Notes: a model not told the origin generated them from the letters alone. A stretch of 64,000 nt of DNA from Eubacterium sp. AM49-13BH (GCF_003464165.1 NZ_QSEK01000007.1:23570-87569); one strand, 5' to 3'. Positions 35,981 through 46,555 are shown, numbered from the stretch's first letter. A program made the numbers and translations.

Positions 35981-37339
35981 TTACATCCATCTCCAGCCTG
36001 CAAGATATTTATTTTTTAACTGTCCGTTAGCGTTCTTGCCCCATCCAAGTGGATAGCCATCAACACATACAAGTGTCCAGCCAGATTTGACATTAAAATC
36101 ATCAATATCGATAGTCTCTCCTTTAAGATATCTGATTACTCTGTCATCTGAAACAGGAAGGTCAAGACAGTTATTAAACTGATCCTTAGTAAGTGCCATT
36201 GCAAATGCCTGACTCGGTTCAAAACGGTTCTTCTTAAGTTCACCTAGCAGCAGACCATTTCTTATAATTCTTAAACCGCGTTCTTCTGCCATATAAGGTG
36301 ATGTAAGATATACTCTTGTATCTCTTATATTGATATAAGCTGGGTCATATTCAAATGTGGTATTATCCATGAAATCCTTTAATTCAACAGGAAGCTTTGT
36401 CTTTCCTGATACAGGTCTTTTAGAAGATGTATAATCTTCGCCGTCCTTTTCAAATAATGCTACGAAATGTCCTTCTCCAGACATCTTGTGAGGAAATATT
36501 CTTACAGCCTTCTCAAGGTGATATCCTTCGTCAGTATCAAAACCATGGCAGAATCCTTCATATGGCTTGATATCTATAAGGTGCATATCAGGTCTGTTAG
36601 TAAGCAGATGTATTACGGAATCCTCATCTTCCAGCTTTGAAAATGTGCATGTAGAATATAATAACTTACCGCCAGGTTTTAACATATCAGCACCGGCAAG
36701 AATGATGTTCTTTTGAATCTGTGAATAGAATTCAGGACCATTCTTTTCCCATGCTTTAATAAGCTTATTGTCCTTTCTGAACATTCCTTCTCCAGAACAA
36801 GGCGCATCAATAAGCACTTTATCAAAGAATCCTGAGAACCTTGAGGCAATACCTACAGGGTCTTCATTAAGGACACACAGATTAGGAACACCGAATACTT
36901 CAACATTCTTAAGAAGTGCTTTGGCACGCGAATTACTAATATCGTTGGTTACAAGAAGTCCTGTTTTGTTTAACTTAGCTGCAAGCTCTGTTGATTTGCC
37001 ACCGGGAGCTGCACACATATCGAATACAACATCTCCCTCATCAATTGGAAGTACATTGGCAGGTGTCATGGCACTAGGCTCCTGTATATAATATAAGCCT
37101 GCAAAATAATATGGGTGTTTGGCAGGCTTGTCATCTTCTGAATAATAGAATCCGTTCTCAATCCATGGAATAGGTTCTAACTTAAACGGACATATCTTAA
37201 GAAAATCCTCTGTTGAAATCTTAAGGTTATTGACACGCAGTCCATATAATCTCTTATCACTAAAGCTTTCTATATAACTGTCGTATTCATCTCCTAACAG
37301 AGCTTTCATTGATTCTGTATATTTCTCTGGTAAATTCAC
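35981..37339 (-). CDS. RsmF-like rRNA cytosine-5 methyltransferase
   Basis: A 452-residue NOL1/NOP2/Sun-family m5C methyltransferase with a C-terminal PUA-like region. I chose the GTG at 37339 (VNLPEKYTESM) because GAGGT lies seven bases before it and the frame upstream shows no family match. SAM-binding FDMCAAPGGKSTELAAKL, motif IV DAPCSGEGMFRK and motif VI STCTFSKLEDE with the nucleophile Cys are all present. The C-terminal part ends GWTLVCVDGYPLGWGK, typical of the RsmF-like group. Confidence 0.9.
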   Translation of the reverse strand: MNLPEKYTESMKALLGDEYDSYIESFSDKRLYGLRVNNLKISTEDFLKICPFKLEPIPWIENGFYYSEDDKPAKHPYYFAGLYYIQEPSAMTPANVLPIDEGDVVFDMCAAPGGKSTELAAKLNKTGLLVTNDISNSRAKALLKNVEVFGVPNLCVLNEDPVGIASRFSGFFDKVLIDAPCSGEGMFRKDNKLIKAWEKNGPEFYSQIQKNIILAGADMLKPGGKLLYSTCTFSKLEDEDSVIHLLTNRPDMHLIDIKPYEGFCHGFDTDEGYHLEKAVRIFPHKMSGEGHFVALFEKDGEDYTSSKRPVSGKTKLPVELKDFMDNTTFEYDPAYINIRDTRVYLTSPYMAEERGLRIIRNGLLLGELKKNRFEPSQAFAMALTKDQFNNCLDLPVSDDRVIRYLKGETIDIDDFNVKSGWTLVCVDGYPLGWGKNANGQLKNKYLAGWRWM

Positions 37340-37376
37340 TTTGTATACCTCAATTCTGTATAGTTTCTGTAATGAG

Positions 37377-38180
37377 TTACTGCACCGATTGTGCACGGTA
37401 ATCCTCAGCAATTATATCTAACTGGCGTGAGAACCTTGAAAGTTCATTGATGTCACCCTTTTCATATATCTCGTAGAATTCATCCTGAATCTTTATAACA
37501 ACCTGCTTATTGGCAACCTTGTACAAATTCTGGATTGTACTTAATATATCTGAAACAATATTTGCTTTAACCATAAAGTAGGTCTGGGAATTAATAATTT
37601 CATCATGGATAGATGACATTTCATTATCAAGTGTTATAAGTGCATCAGATGCCGCATTAAGTCTTTCTCTTACATGCAAAGGAATCTCACCATCATATTT
37701 GTACTGAAGAGAGTGCTCTATAATTGCCCAGAAATTCATGCCAAGTGTTCTTATCTGAATCTCAACTGGAATTACTGAAGTTCCTTTAACTGTCTCAACC
37801 TCGTAATGCACGATAATGTGATAACTTCTGTAACCGCTTTCTTTAATGTTCCTGATATAATCTTTTTCACTTATTACAGTCATGTCTTTACGTTTCTTAA
37901 TAAGCTTTACAACTGTATATATATCTTCTGTGAACTGGCAGATGATTCTTATTCCGGCAATATCAAGTATATTTTTTTGTATTTTGTCTATTGGAATACC
38001 ACGGCGCTGGGCTTTCTGTATTATACTGGAAATGCTTTTAACACGTCCAAGGACCTGTTCTATAGGTGAATATACGCCAGCCTGACGATATTCCTTGACA
38101 ATATGATTGAATTTTATCTGAAGTTCTTCCACCGCTAAGTCATAAGGTGTAAGAATCTCTTTCCACATCTGAATTTCCAT
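37377..38180 (-). CDS. small alarmone synthetase, RelA/SpoT domain
   Basis: A 267-residue GTP pyrophosphokinase-type protein. The ATG at 38180 follows AAGGAG. The synthetase domain (about 40-190) shows DIAGIRIICQFTEDIY, KESGYRSYHIIVHY and FWAIIEHSLQYKY. No HD hydrolase, TGS or ACT domain is present, so this is a stand-alone synthetase like YjbM or YwaC. It would make (p)ppGpp under stress. It is divergent from the YlbJ-like gene. Confidence 0.9.
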   Translation of the reverse strand: MEIQMWKEILTPYDLAVEELQIKFNHIVKEYRQAGVYSPIEQVLGRVKSISSIIQKAQRRGIPIDKIQKNILDIAGIRIICQFTEDIYTVVKLIKKRKDMTVISEKDYIRNIKESGYRSYHIIVHYEVETVKGTSVIPVEIQIRTLGMNFWAIIEHSLQYKYDGEIPLHVRERLNAASDALITLDNEMSSIHDEIINSQTYFMVKANIVSDILSTIQNLYKVANKQVVIKIQDEFYEIYEKGDINELSRFSRQLDIIAEDYRAQSVQ

Positions 38181-38305
38181 TGTAATCTCCTTGATTGCAA
38201 ATTTACATTTCATTATAACACATAATTGAACATTTTTGAGAATATTATTAAATATCAATTATTAAAGAGGCCGTATGTTAAGTATAATACTTATACTTTT
38301 TATTT

Positions 38306-39133
38306 ATGTTGTCAGTATTATCAGTTCCTGTGTGTCAGGGAGTAATTTCAGGATTATATCTTTTTGGACTGAAAGTATTTCCTGGATTATTCATATCATT
38401 TATTATTACCAATATTCTTGTAAGATTAATTGAGTATAAGAAAATCAATAATCCGTTGATACTTGTTGCTGCGGGACTAATGACAGGTTTTCCTAACGGG
38501 GCTTATATCTGCGCATGGTATCATAAGAATAATCCAGAAAGCAGACTTGCGGACATGCTCGCAGGAATAATCAATATTCCGAGTCCGGCATTTCTTATCA
38601 GCTATGTATATATTAATATTCTAGAAAAATGTATTGATATATATACATTTCTAATAATTACATATCTGCCCGTAATAATATGTTCTTTTGTCGTAATAGC
38701 TTTATATAAAGATAAGGCACGGGACAATGTTAAAAGTGTAAATAAAATGAGCAAAGGACTTATGATCCGATTTTTTGAGAAAGCTGTTGACAGTTCAATT
38801 AACACTGCACTGAAATTAGGTGCATATATAATATTATTTTCGGTTATTGTCAATATTGTCATATACCTTATTCCTGATAATATGGCTGGTTTAGTTGTGG
38901 CATATCTTCTGGAGATATCCAATGGACTTGCAATTATTAAGAATTCAGATCTGGCAGCAGATGTATTTATATTAATGACTGTGTTACTTGATGCATTTGG
39001 AGGTGTGTGTATAATTATGCAGACCAGATGTGTATGTAATAATTATATAAGCATAAAAAAATACATATACCAGAAGCTTGTCTTGTGCATTGTTACACTT
39101 ATAACAGCTATGCTACTGATATATGTATTATAA
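38306..39133 (+). CDS. YlbJ-like membrane protein
   Basis: A 275-residue integral membrane protein with about seven hydrophobic segments. GLYLFGLKVFPGLFISFIITNIL, GLMTGFPNGAYICAWYH and the later LLEISNGLA resemble YlbJ/SpoVV-type nucleoside-recognition-domain proteins, which move dipicolinate during sporulation. The ribosome site AAGAGG lies before an ATG at 38275 in a different frame, which encodes a hydrophobic peptide. An extra base near 38300 may therefore have split off the N-terminus. It is one of three + genes on the right side. Confidence 0.7.
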   Translation: MLSVLSVPVCQGVISGLYLFGLKVFPGLFISFIITNILVRLIEYKKINNPLILVAAGLMTGFPNGAYICAWYHKNNPESRLADMLAGIINIPSPAFLISYVYINILEKCIDIYTFLIITYLPVIICSFVVIALYKDKARDNVKSVNKMSKGLMIRFFEKAVDSSINTALKLGAYIILFSVIVNIVIYLIPDNMAGLVVAYLLEISNGLAIIKNSDLAADVFILMTVLLDAFGGVCIIMQTRCVCNNYISIKKYIYQKLVLCIVTLITAMLLIYVL

Positions 39134-39151
39134 GTCTGAAATTAATAATAA

Positions 39152-39766
39152 TTATTCTTCATCTGAATCATTATCATAGTTCTCGGTATCTGAGGAATTA
39201 TCTTCATTATTAGTTTCTTCAGAGCCCTCTTCAATTCCACTGAGTTCATTTCTGTTGTTGTTGACAACAGATAATATATTTTCAAGACCAGATAATAATG
39301 AATCGTACTTTTCTTTATTATCCTTGATTGAATGTTCAATAATATATTGAAGCTTTGCAAGCATATCATCTGTATACTGCATAGCACCATATCTGATACT
39401 GTTAGCCTCTTCTGTAGCATTATCAAGAATAGCCTGAGCCTGTGCTGTAGCCTGTTCAATAAGATCATTAGCCTGTGCGTAAGCTCTCTGCATAATTTCA
39501 TGCTCATTGATAAGCTCTTCTGTCTGAATCTGTGCAGCATTGATAATTGCATCAGCCTGTTCCTTGGCATCAGCGAGAATAGCATCCTTATTGCTTAAGA
39601 TTTTCTGATATTTCTTAACTTCATCAGGAGTCTTTAATCTTAACTCTGTAAGCATGTCTTCTAACGTCTCTTTGTTAACAATAATTTTAACGTTAGATAA
39701 TGGATAATATTTACAGGTATCTATATAACTTTCGATATCACTTATTAACTGTTCAATTCTGCTCAT
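39152..39766 (-). CDS. coiled-coil DivIVA/ATPase-like protein with acidic tail
   Basis: A 204-residue protein. MSRIEQLISDIESYIDTCK is followed by YPLSNVKIIVNKETLEDMLTELRLKTPDEVKK, then a long alanine-rich coiled coil (about 55-130, with AKEQADAIINAAQIQTEELI). The last 30 or so residues are nearly all E, D, N and S. The pattern resembles DivIVA/SepIVA-type and V-ATPase subunit H-like proteins found beside coaD in Clostridia. Function is not known; a scaffold role in growth or division is a guess. Confidence 0.7.
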   Translation of the reverse strand: MSRIEQLISDIESYIDTCKYYPLSNVKIIVNKETLEDMLTELRLKTPDEVKKYQKILSNKDAILADAKEQADAIINAAQIQTEELINEHEIMQRAYAQANDLIEQATAQAQAILDNATEEANSIRYGAMQYTDDMLAKLQYIIEHSIKDNKEKYDSLLSGLENILSVVNNNRNELSGIEEGSEETNNEDNSSDTENYDNDSDEE

Positions 39767-39793
39767 AACTTTACTCCTTTAATAGTATTCTGA

Positions 39794-40279
39794 TTATTTA
39801 TTGATTCCATATTTCTCGTAGACTCTGTCTATGATTTCTTCTGGAACGAACTTGTGAATATCTCCACCATACATAGCCATCTCTTTAACAATACTTGAAC
39901 TTAAGTATGCGTACTTAAGGCTTGTTGTAAGAAATACTGTGTCAATTCCCGGAGCTGCAACTCTGTTCGTCTGGGACATTGCAAGTTCATATTCAAAGTC
40001 AGTGACAGCTCTTAATCCCCTTATTATAACAGAGACATTATGCTCTGCTGCAAAATCTACCAGAAGACCGCTGAAGCTTAATACTTCTACGTTAGGTAAA
40101 TCCTTTGTCACTTCTCTTAACATATTAACACGCTCGTCTACTGAAAACAATGGTGTTTTGGTACTGTTATTTAAAACGCCTACTATAAGGTGGTCAACAA
40201 GACTTGCTGAACGTCTTATTATATCCAAATGTCCTAATGTCACCGGGTCAAAACTTCCTGGATAAATCGCTTTTTTCAC
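39794..40279 (-). CDS. coaD: phosphopantetheine adenylyltransferase
   Basis: CoaD, 161 residues, makes dephospho-CoA. It starts [21 protein letters not shown] with the T/HxGH motif and has [20 protein letters not shown] and SSSIVKEMA near the end. It follows rsmD by 2 bases, the common rsmD-coaD pair. Confidence 0.97.
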   Translation of the reverse strand: MKKAIYPGSFDPVTLGHLDIIRRSASLVDHLIVGVLNNSTKTPLFSVDERVNMLREVTKDLPNVEVLSFSGLLVDFAAEHNVSVIIRGLRAVTDFEYELAMSQTNRVAAPGIDTVFLTTSLKYAYLSSSIVKEMAMYGGDIHKFVPEEIIDRVYEKYGINK

Positions 40280-40281
40280 AG

Positions 40282-40842
40282 TTATTCACTCTCCTTTAGT
40301 CTTATAAAAATGTGCTTGTTAGTCTTGTAATTCTTAACTTTAACTGTCTCAAAACCACATTCGTCAATATAATCCAAAGGCACATTAAGTGCTTCTTCAA
40401 TTATTATAATTGTGTATTTATCTATTATATCTGAATGCGATAGTGCATTTAATACATCATATTCACAGTCCTTGCCATATGGTGGATCCATGAAAACAAT
40501 ATCAAATACTCCTTTGCCAGACAATCTGTTTATTGCAGACAAAACATCCTGTTCCATAACAACAGCATTAGATGAAAGCTTTGTGAAAGCAAGATTGTCT
40601 TTGATAACTGCTAAAGCAGTTCTTGCATTCTCAACAAGGACAGCTTCTTTAGCACCACGGCTTAATGCTTCAATACCAATAGCACCGCTGCCTGAGTACA
40701 GATCAAGGAATCTGCATCCGGCTATATCTGGCTGCAGCATATTAAAAAGCGTTTCTTTAATTCTGTCAGTTGTTGGTCTTGTATTATCACCCTCGGCAGC
40801 CTTTAGTGGCATGCTTCTGGCAATTCCAGCTATTACTCTCAT
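40282..40842 (-). CDS. rsmD: 16S rRNA (guanine966-N2)-methyltransferase RsmD
   Basis: RsmD, 186 residues. [30 protein letters not shown] is the family opening. [20 protein letters not shown] is the SAM site, and [10 protein letters not shown] carries the DPPY catalytic motif. It pairs with coaD. Confidence 0.96.
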   Translation of the reverse strand: MRVIAGIARSMPLKAAEGDNTRPTTDRIKETLFNMLQPDIAGCRFLDLYSGSGAIGIEALSRGAKEAVLVENARTALAVIKDNLAFTKLSSNAVVMEQDVLSAINRLSGKGVFDIVFMDPPYGKDCEYDVLNALSHSDIIDKYTIIIIEEALNVPLDYIDECGFETVKVKNYKTNKHIFIRLKESE

Positions 40843-40863
40843 ATATTAATTCCTTTTTATGAT

Positions 40864-43356
40864 TTATTCGAAAAAGTTCTTTAATTCTGCACGAGAATTA
40901 ATCTGTAATTTATTAAATATAACTTTCATGTTAGATTTAACAGTGCTTTCAGCAATAAAAAGATGTTCAGCTATTTCTTTATTAGAATACCGCTTGGCAG
41001 CAAGCTTTGCAACATCAGATTCTCTTACTGTAAGTCCATAATCAGCAAGCATATGCCCTGCTTTCTTAATTGCTTTGATACCTTTTGAATATCCTTTGGA
41101 AATTCTTGTTACATTCTTAATGAACCTCTGATAATCACGGTTGATTACAGCTTCAGCCATAAGCTCTGAAACAGCATCATAGTTATGAACAAACGGCATA
41201 TATATATTATCTGGTTCAGCAAGTTTTATAGCTTCTTTCATGAACTTATGGGCTTTCAGTACTTCACCTGTTTCATTGTTAGCTATTGCAAGATATATAT
41301 ATGTATATATCTGTGGCATAACGTATGAAAACATATTATTCAAGCCAAGAAGCTGACCGCTTATGCCAAGATAATGATGATAATCATGTGTTAGTATCAG
41401 ATATTTGCCAAAGAGAACATTAACAAAGCTCAGTGAGAAGAAATTGACAGTATCTTCTATAGCTTTCTGGTCTTTCAGCCATGATGATATCTTCTCTTCC
41501 TGCTCAGTATTAGAATATAAACATGCAAGACATATGTCTGAAAGTTTAACAAGAGATCTTGACTTACCTTTATCTTTGTTAGCTATGCTGACAATATTAT
41601 TCATATTCTCCTTGTACTGGTCATTAAGTCCTCTATATAGGGCAATGTTGGCAAGAATATAACTTGCTGCAATATATATTCCATACTGGTTACGGCTGTC
41701 TGCCATATATATTGCTTTCTGACACAGAATTTCAGCTCCGTCGAAATCGCCTCTGTTATATAAAACTTCAGCTTTCATAACAGCTTCAAACCCTTTACCA
41801 TGACCATTAGTTATTCTGTAATAATCAGATGCATAATGTTCAAGTGCGGCAAGTTCTTTATCAAGTGCACCAGCCTGTCTGTGATACAGCATAAGTACAG
41901 ATGGACATTCATAATTAAATGGAAAACCTCCAGCAATTATGTTAACAGGTGACTTCGAATATGATGAAATAAGATTAAAATCTTTAATCATTAATTCGAA
42001 ATTATTATATTTTGTAAATGCTTTAACAAACTGCAATTCAGCTAGATACGAATTGCGTGCACTTTCATTAAGATATGTATCTTTATTGATATCAGCGGCG
42101 ATATCTGTGAGAAGTGTGTCAACCATATGTCTTTCATTAAACATAAGAAGTGAAAAACATATTAAGATTGAGAACTCAAAATGTCCGTTTTTTTCAATAT
42201 CCCAGTAATGATTGGCAATATCAGTAAATATGTCTTTATTCTGTTTGATAACGAAAGGATATATATGTTCATATGATATATTACTTCTATATATCTTTGT
42301 ATATTCTCTGGACTGGCTGTATAGCTTCATTGCTTCAAAATAATGACCATCATCAAGATTAGTGTTGGCAGCCCTTATGGTAATGCTTCTTACATTCTGT
42401 GTTGGCATTTCGCTTAAGACCTGTAGAATATAATTATCAAACATTGGATTAAAGCTGTATCTTCGAGTGTGTTCATCATAATCAATCAAAGATATCGAAT
42501 TAAGCAGGTTAAGACATTCTTTTTCTTCAAGAAATGCCTGTTTCATACATTGCTTAAGATTAAAAGATGAAAAAACACTCATGTTTGCAAGAAATTCCCG
42601 CTCTTTATTATTCAATTCAAACCATACATTATTCTCAATAAATGTGTTGGCTTTATCAGAAACCAGAATATCATTATTATTAATTTTATTGCGGAAAGAT
42701 TCCATATAGAGATAAACAATATATGGCCATCCTAGTGATTTTTGATATATTTTTTTAGAGGTTTCCTTATCGAGAATTATTTCGTTAAGCCTGAAATAAT
42801 CTTCAATATCTTCTTGTGAAAAAGCTAGGTCCTTCTTAGTTATACCTAATGCATCATCTTTAGTAATGAGATTAATAATACTCTGATTAGTTATCTTTCG
42901 TAATATGAACGCATATCTTAAGCCAACAGCAGTTGAAAGATATGATGCAGCAAATATTCTGCACATACTATCATCAAATATGTTATCAAAATTATCAATA
43001 ACAAGTAGTGCTGAAGACTGTTCAGAATTCATAATAGAAAGAAGGTTGATAACCGCATTAATATCTTCGTCTGAATCAGGAAATCCAATATTCTTGAATG
43101 ATTCTGCAAGGGAAACATTAAAAAGTTTAACAGCATTGCAGAAGTTTTCCCAGAAAATCTCTCTTGAACTTTGAGCATCTATCCACAGAACTGTATATCC
43201 TGGGTAGTTCTTAAAGAAAGATTTAGTTATCTTGGATTTACCATAACCTGTAGGCGCATATATAAAGCTGTATCTGTACATTTCAAAGCGTGAAAGCTTA
43301 TTTTTCAGGCTGCTTGAAATGTATGCTCTGTTTGACATATTCTTAATATGAGCCAT
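40864..43356 (-). CDS. MalT-like LuxR-family ATPase regulator
   Basis: An 830-residue transcription regulator of the STAND/LAL type. The N-terminal NTPase has Walker A YAPTGYGKSKI (about 33-43) and Walker B SALLVIDNFD. A long middle section of TPR-like helical repeats (about 340-740) follows. The C-terminal LuxR helix-turn-helix ends the protein (LTVRESDVAKLAAKRYSNKE, then TVKSNMKVIFNKLQINSRAELKNFF). Such proteins bind an inducer and ATP before activating genes. No obvious target operon lies beside it. Confidence 0.88.
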   Translation of the reverse strand: MAHIKNMSNRAYISSSLKNKLSRFEMYRYSFIYAPTGYGKSKITKSFFKNYPGYTVLWIDAQSSREIFWENFCNAVKLFNVSLAESFKNIGFPDSDEDINAVINLLSIMNSEQSSALLVIDNFDNIFDDSMCRIFAASYLSTAVGLRYAFILRKITNQSIINLITKDDALGITKKDLAFSQEDIEDYFRLNEIILDKETSKKIYQKSLGWPYIVYLYMESFRNKINNNDILVSDKANTFIENNVWFELNNKEREFLANMSVFSSFNLKQCMKQAFLEEKECLNLLNSISLIDYDEHTRRYSFNPMFDNYILQVLSEMPTQNVRSITIRAANTNLDDGHYFEAMKLYSQSREYTKIYRSNISYEHIYPFVIKQNKDIFTDIANHYWDIEKNGHFEFSILICFSLLMFNERHMVDTLLTDIAADINKDTYLNESARNSYLAELQFVKAFTKYNNFELMIKDFNLISSYSKSPVNIIAGGFPFNYECPSVLMLYHRQAGALDKELAALEHYASDYYRITNGHGKGFEAVMKAEVLYNRGDFDGAEILCQKAIYMADSRNQYGIYIAASYILANIALYRGLNDQYKENMNNIVSIANKDKGKSRSLVKLSDICLACLYSNTEQEEKISSWLKDQKAIEDTVNFFSLSFVNVLFGKYLILTHDYHHYLGISGQLLGLNNMFSYVMPQIYTYIYLAIANNETGEVLKAHKFMKEAIKLAEPDNIYMPFVHNYDAVSELMAEAVINRDYQRFIKNVTRISKGYSKGIKAIKKAGHMLADYGLTVRESDVAKLAAKRYSNKEIAEHLFIAESTVKSNMKVIFNKLQINSRAELKNFFE

Positions 43357-43386
43357 CAGTTCTCCCCTTCTATTAACTCAATATGA

Positions 43387-44397
43387 TTATTTCCATTCGG
43401 AATTATCAATTTCTATTTTCTTATCTCTTAACATAAGTTCTTTAACGGCTTCAGCGGCAGGCTTATCCTCAAAAAGGACTTTGTTGACCTGTTCAACGAT
43501 TGGCATCTCTATGTTGTATTTCTTAGAGAGTTCTAATGCTGCTTTTGCAGAAAAGACTCCTTCAACAACCATCTGAACCTCTTCCATTGCCTGATCCTTA
43601 GTATAACCCTTACCAATAAGGATTCCAGCACGTCTGTTACGGCTGTGCATACTTGCACATGTAACTATAAGGTCACCGATACCTGAAAGACCTGAAAATG
43701 TATGAGGATTAGCACCCATTGCAACCCCAAGTCTTGTTATTTCTGCATTACCTCTTGTGATAAGTGCAGCCTTTGTATTGTCTCCATATCCAAGACCATC
43801 AGCTATACCGGCAGCAAGTGCAATAACATTCTTTAATGCACCACCGATGCATATACCAAGCATATCAGGACTTGTATAGACTCTGAATACATCACTCATG
43901 AAAATGTTCTGAAGATATTCAGCAGTATTCTTCTCATGTGCACCTATAACACATGTTGTAGGAATACCACGGCTTACCTCTTCTGCATGGCTTGGTCCTG
44001 ATAATACAGCAACCTTAGCCTGAGGAATCTCTTCTTCTACTATTTGACAAAGAGTAAGAAGTGTATGTTCTTCAACTCCCTTTGCAACATTGACAATAAT
44101 CTGTCCTTCTTTAACGAAAGGTGCTATTAATTTAGCTGTAGAACGTGTGTATGGAGAAGCTACGGCCAGCACAAGAACATCAGCATTGTTAATAACATTT
44201 GCTGTATCACCAGAGATAGTAATGCTGTCTGGAATTCTGACACCAGGAAGGCATCTTTTATGTTCTCTTTCTGTCTGAAGCATAACTACTTCATCATTTA
44301 AAACTGACCATACTGTTACATTGTGACCGTTGTTATTAAGAAGTAAAGCAAGACCTAAGCCCCAGCTTCCTGCTCCTAAAACACTTATATTTGCCAT
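43387..44397 (-). CDS. gpsA: glycerol-3-phosphate dehydrogenase [NAD(P)+]
   Basis: GpsA, 336 residues, makes glycerol-3-phosphate for phospholipids. N-terminal GAGSWGLGLALLL is the nucleotide site, VNVAKGVEE is the conserved loop and GGALKNVIALAAGIADGLGYGDNTKAAL holds the catalytic Lys. It follows plsY by 38 bases, so supply of glycerol-3-phosphate and its acylation are coupled. Confidence 0.96.
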   Translation of the reverse strand: MANISVLGAGSWGLGLALLLNNNGHNVTVWSVLNDEVVMLQTEREHKRCLPGVRIPDSITISGDTANVINNADVLVLAVASPYTRSTAKLIAPFVKEGQIIVNVAKGVEEHTLLTLCQIVEEEIPQAKVAVLSGPSHAEEVSRGIPTTCVIGAHEKNTAEYLQNIFMSDVFRVYTSPDMLGICIGGALKNVIALAAGIADGLGYGDNTKAALITRGNAEITRLGVAMGANPHTFSGLSGIGDLIVTCASMHSRNRRAGILIGKGYTKDQAMEEVQMVVEGVFSAKAALELSKKYNIEMPIVEQVNKVLFEDKPAAEAVKELMLRDKKIEIDNSEWK

Positions 44398-44435
44398 AAT
44401 TATACTCCAATCTACGCAAAAATGCGTATTTAAAT

Positions 44436-45098
44436 TTAATTTTTTTTCTGACCGATTTTTCGTTCTGTTCCATGAACCAGTCTTACAATATTACTGCGGT
44501 GTCTGATAAATGCAAGTGCTGCAAGAGCGAAAACAATAACAGTTCCTTCAACAAGACTTGTACCGGTTAAAGGAAGCCATCCTAAGAATCCCCATATAAG
44601 GAATTCAACGAAAAACATTGCCATTCCAATAAGAGAAGCCAATGAAACATATCGGCTTATCTTGGCTACAAGTGCAAATGTTAAGATACCAAATACTGTG
44701 AACATGAAACAGTACTTAGGAAAAAGCATAAGACTTATAACAACACCTGAAGATGCTGCAATGCCTTTTCCACCCTTAAAATTAAGGTAAAATGGGAAAT
44801 TATGTCCAAGTACAATACCAAGTCCGCAATACAGGAATAAAAGCATCTCTGGAATTGCTGTATGTGGTACTATAAGAAAATGTATTAATATATCAGCAAT
44901 AACCGCCTTGAATGCATCTAAGAGATAAGTTGCAATGCCTGCTTTCTTGCCAAGAGTTCTCATAACATTGGTAGTTCCTGCATTGCCACTGCCATAATCC
45001 CTGATGTCAATTTTGTTGACCTTTCCCATCCAGTAACCAGCCTGAATGAGTGCACCAGCGAAATATCCATATATAAGAATACCTATTTTAACTAGCAT
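44436..45098 (-). CDS. plsY: glycerol-3-phosphate acyltransferase PlsY
   Basis: PlsY, 220 residues, an integral membrane enzyme that acylates glycerol-3-phosphate from acyl phosphate. Motif 1 DYGSGNAGTTNVMRTLG, motif 2 HNFPFYLNFKGGKGIA and a third region near the C-terminus are visible among five or more membrane segments. The stop-start contact with der shows translational coupling. plsX, which makes the acyl phosphate, is at 62.5 kb. Confidence 0.95.
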   Translation of the reverse strand: MLVKIGILIYGYFAGALIQAGYWMGKVNKIDIRDYGSGNAGTTNVMRTLGKKAGIATYLLDAFKAVIADILIHFLIVPHTAIPEMLLFLYCGLGIVLGHNFPFYLNFKGGKGIAASSGVVISLMLFPKYCFMFTVFGILTFALVAKISRYVSLASLIGMAMFFVEFLIWGFLGWLPLTGTSLVEGTVIVFALAALAFIRHRSNIVRLVHGTERKIGQKKN

Positions 45099-46423
45099 TA
45101 TTCTTTCTCCTTACGTTCTCTATTGATAAATCTGATAGATGTACCTCTGAATCCAAAGGATTCTCTGATTCTGTTTTCTATATATCTTGTATATGAAAAA
45201 TGTGTAAGTTCTACATCATTAACAAACATAACAAATGTTGGCGGTTTAACAGAAACCTGAGTCATGTAGTAAATTTTTAGTCTCTTGCCCTTATCTGATG
45301 GTGGCTGTTTCATGGCAACAGCTTCTGTAAGAATCTCATTAAGCACACCTGTTGGAATACGCATAGTCTGTGCATCAACAATGTGGTCAACTAATTCATA
45401 TATCTTATTAAGTCTCTGTCCTGTTTTGGCAGAAACAAATATAATCTCGGCATAAGACATGAATGAAAGAGTATCTTTAATCTTATTAGTGAATTCATAG
45501 ATAGTCTTGTCATCCTTCTCAATATCATCCCATTTGTTGACAGCAATGATAATTCCCTTGCCTCTTTCGTGTGCAATACCAGCAATTTTTGCATCCTGCT
45601 CTGTTACACCTTCTGTTGCATCAATAACAAGAATTGCTATATCCGCACGCTCAACAGCCGCAACAGTTCTAATGATACTGAAACGTTCAAGATCTTCTTT
45701 GATTTTGCTCTTACGACGAAGGCCTGCTGTATCAATAAATACATATTCCTTACCGTTATATTTGATGGCTGTATCAATTGCATCTCGTGTTGTACCGGCA
45801 ATATCAGATACAATTACTCTGTTCTTCCCAACAAGTTTATTGATAATAGATGATTTACCTACGTTAGGTTTACCAATAATGGCAACCTTAGGTCTGTCAT
45901 CTTCCTCTACTGTATCAGATCCCTCTGGGAAATGGCTTACTACTTCATCAAGTACTTCACCAAAGCCTAACTTATTAACTGCTGATATAGGAAATGGCTC
46001 TCCAATTCCGAGATTATAGAACTCATATACATCAGGCATCATCTTCTCAAAGCTGTCAACCTTGTTAACAACAAGAATAACTGGCTTGTGTGAGCGTCTT
46101 AACATATCAGCAACCTTGGAATCTGAATCTACAAGTCCCTGCTTGACATCTGTCATGAATATGATTACATCTGCTGTCTCAATAGCGATTTCAGCCTGCT
46201 CACGCATCTGCGCAAGAATGATATCACCTGTATCCGGTTCAATTCCACCAGTATCTATAAGTGTGAAATTGTGGTTTAACCAGCTTACTTCTGCATAAAT
46301 TCTGTCTCTTGTGACACCAGGAGTGTCCTTAACTATTGAAATCTGCTGTCCGCACAGACTGTTGAATAAAGTCGATTTACCAACATTAGGTCTTCCGACA
46401 ACAGCAACTATTGGTTTACTCAT
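45098..46423 (-). CDS. der: ribosome biogenesis GTPase Der (EngA)
   Basis: Der, 441 residues, has two tandem G domains and a C-terminal KH-like domain and acts in 50S assembly. Domain 1 has [11 protein letters not shown] and DTGGIEPD. Domain 2 has [24 protein letters not shown] and NKWDD. The ATG at 46423 ([11 protein letters not shown]) follows a GAGGTAA site; the longer frame adds 14 residues with no family match. Confidence 0.96.
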   Translation of the reverse strand: MSKPIVAVVGRPNVGKSTLFNSLCGQQISIVKDTPGVTRDRIYAEVSWLNHNFTLIDTGGIEPDTGDIILAQMREQAEIAIETADVIIFMTDVKQGLVDSDSKVADMLRRSHKPVILVVNKVDSFEKMMPDVYEFYNLGIGEPFPISAVNKLGFGEVLDEVVSHFPEGSDTVEEDDRPKVAIIGKPNVGKSSIINKLVGKNRVIVSDIAGTTRDAIDTAIKYNGKEYVFIDTAGLRRKSKIKEDLERFSIIRTVAAVERADIAILVIDATEGVTEQDAKIAGIAHERGKGIIIAVNKWDDIEKDDKTIYEFTNKIKDTLSFMSYAEIIFVSAKTGQRLNKIYELVDHIVDAQTMRIPTGVLNEILTEAVAMKQPPSDKGKRLKIYYMTQVSVKPPTFVMFVNDVELTHFSYTRYIENRIRESFGFRGTSIRFINRERKEKE

Positions 46424-46488
46424 AATTACCTCATTTCTCAATTTATAAAAAATTAATACACGCAATCTATAATATAATATCAGTTTAA

Positions 46489-46517
46489 TTGCTTTTTGTA
46501 AAGCACTGTGATATCAT
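46489..46517 (+). promoter_or_regulatory. promoter of the secreted-protein gene
   Basis: TTGCTT, a 17-base spacer, then TATCAT. The ATG at 46508 lies inside this promoter, which supports the GTG start at 46556. Confidence 0.55.
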
Positions 46518-46555
46518 ACAAAATATTGATTTTAGGCGCTTTAGGAGGTGTTTTA

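Noticed and set aside
46508..46555. Upstream ATG for the secreted protein
   Set aside because: It lies inside the promoter, and starting at 46556 gives a proper signal peptide and ribosome site.
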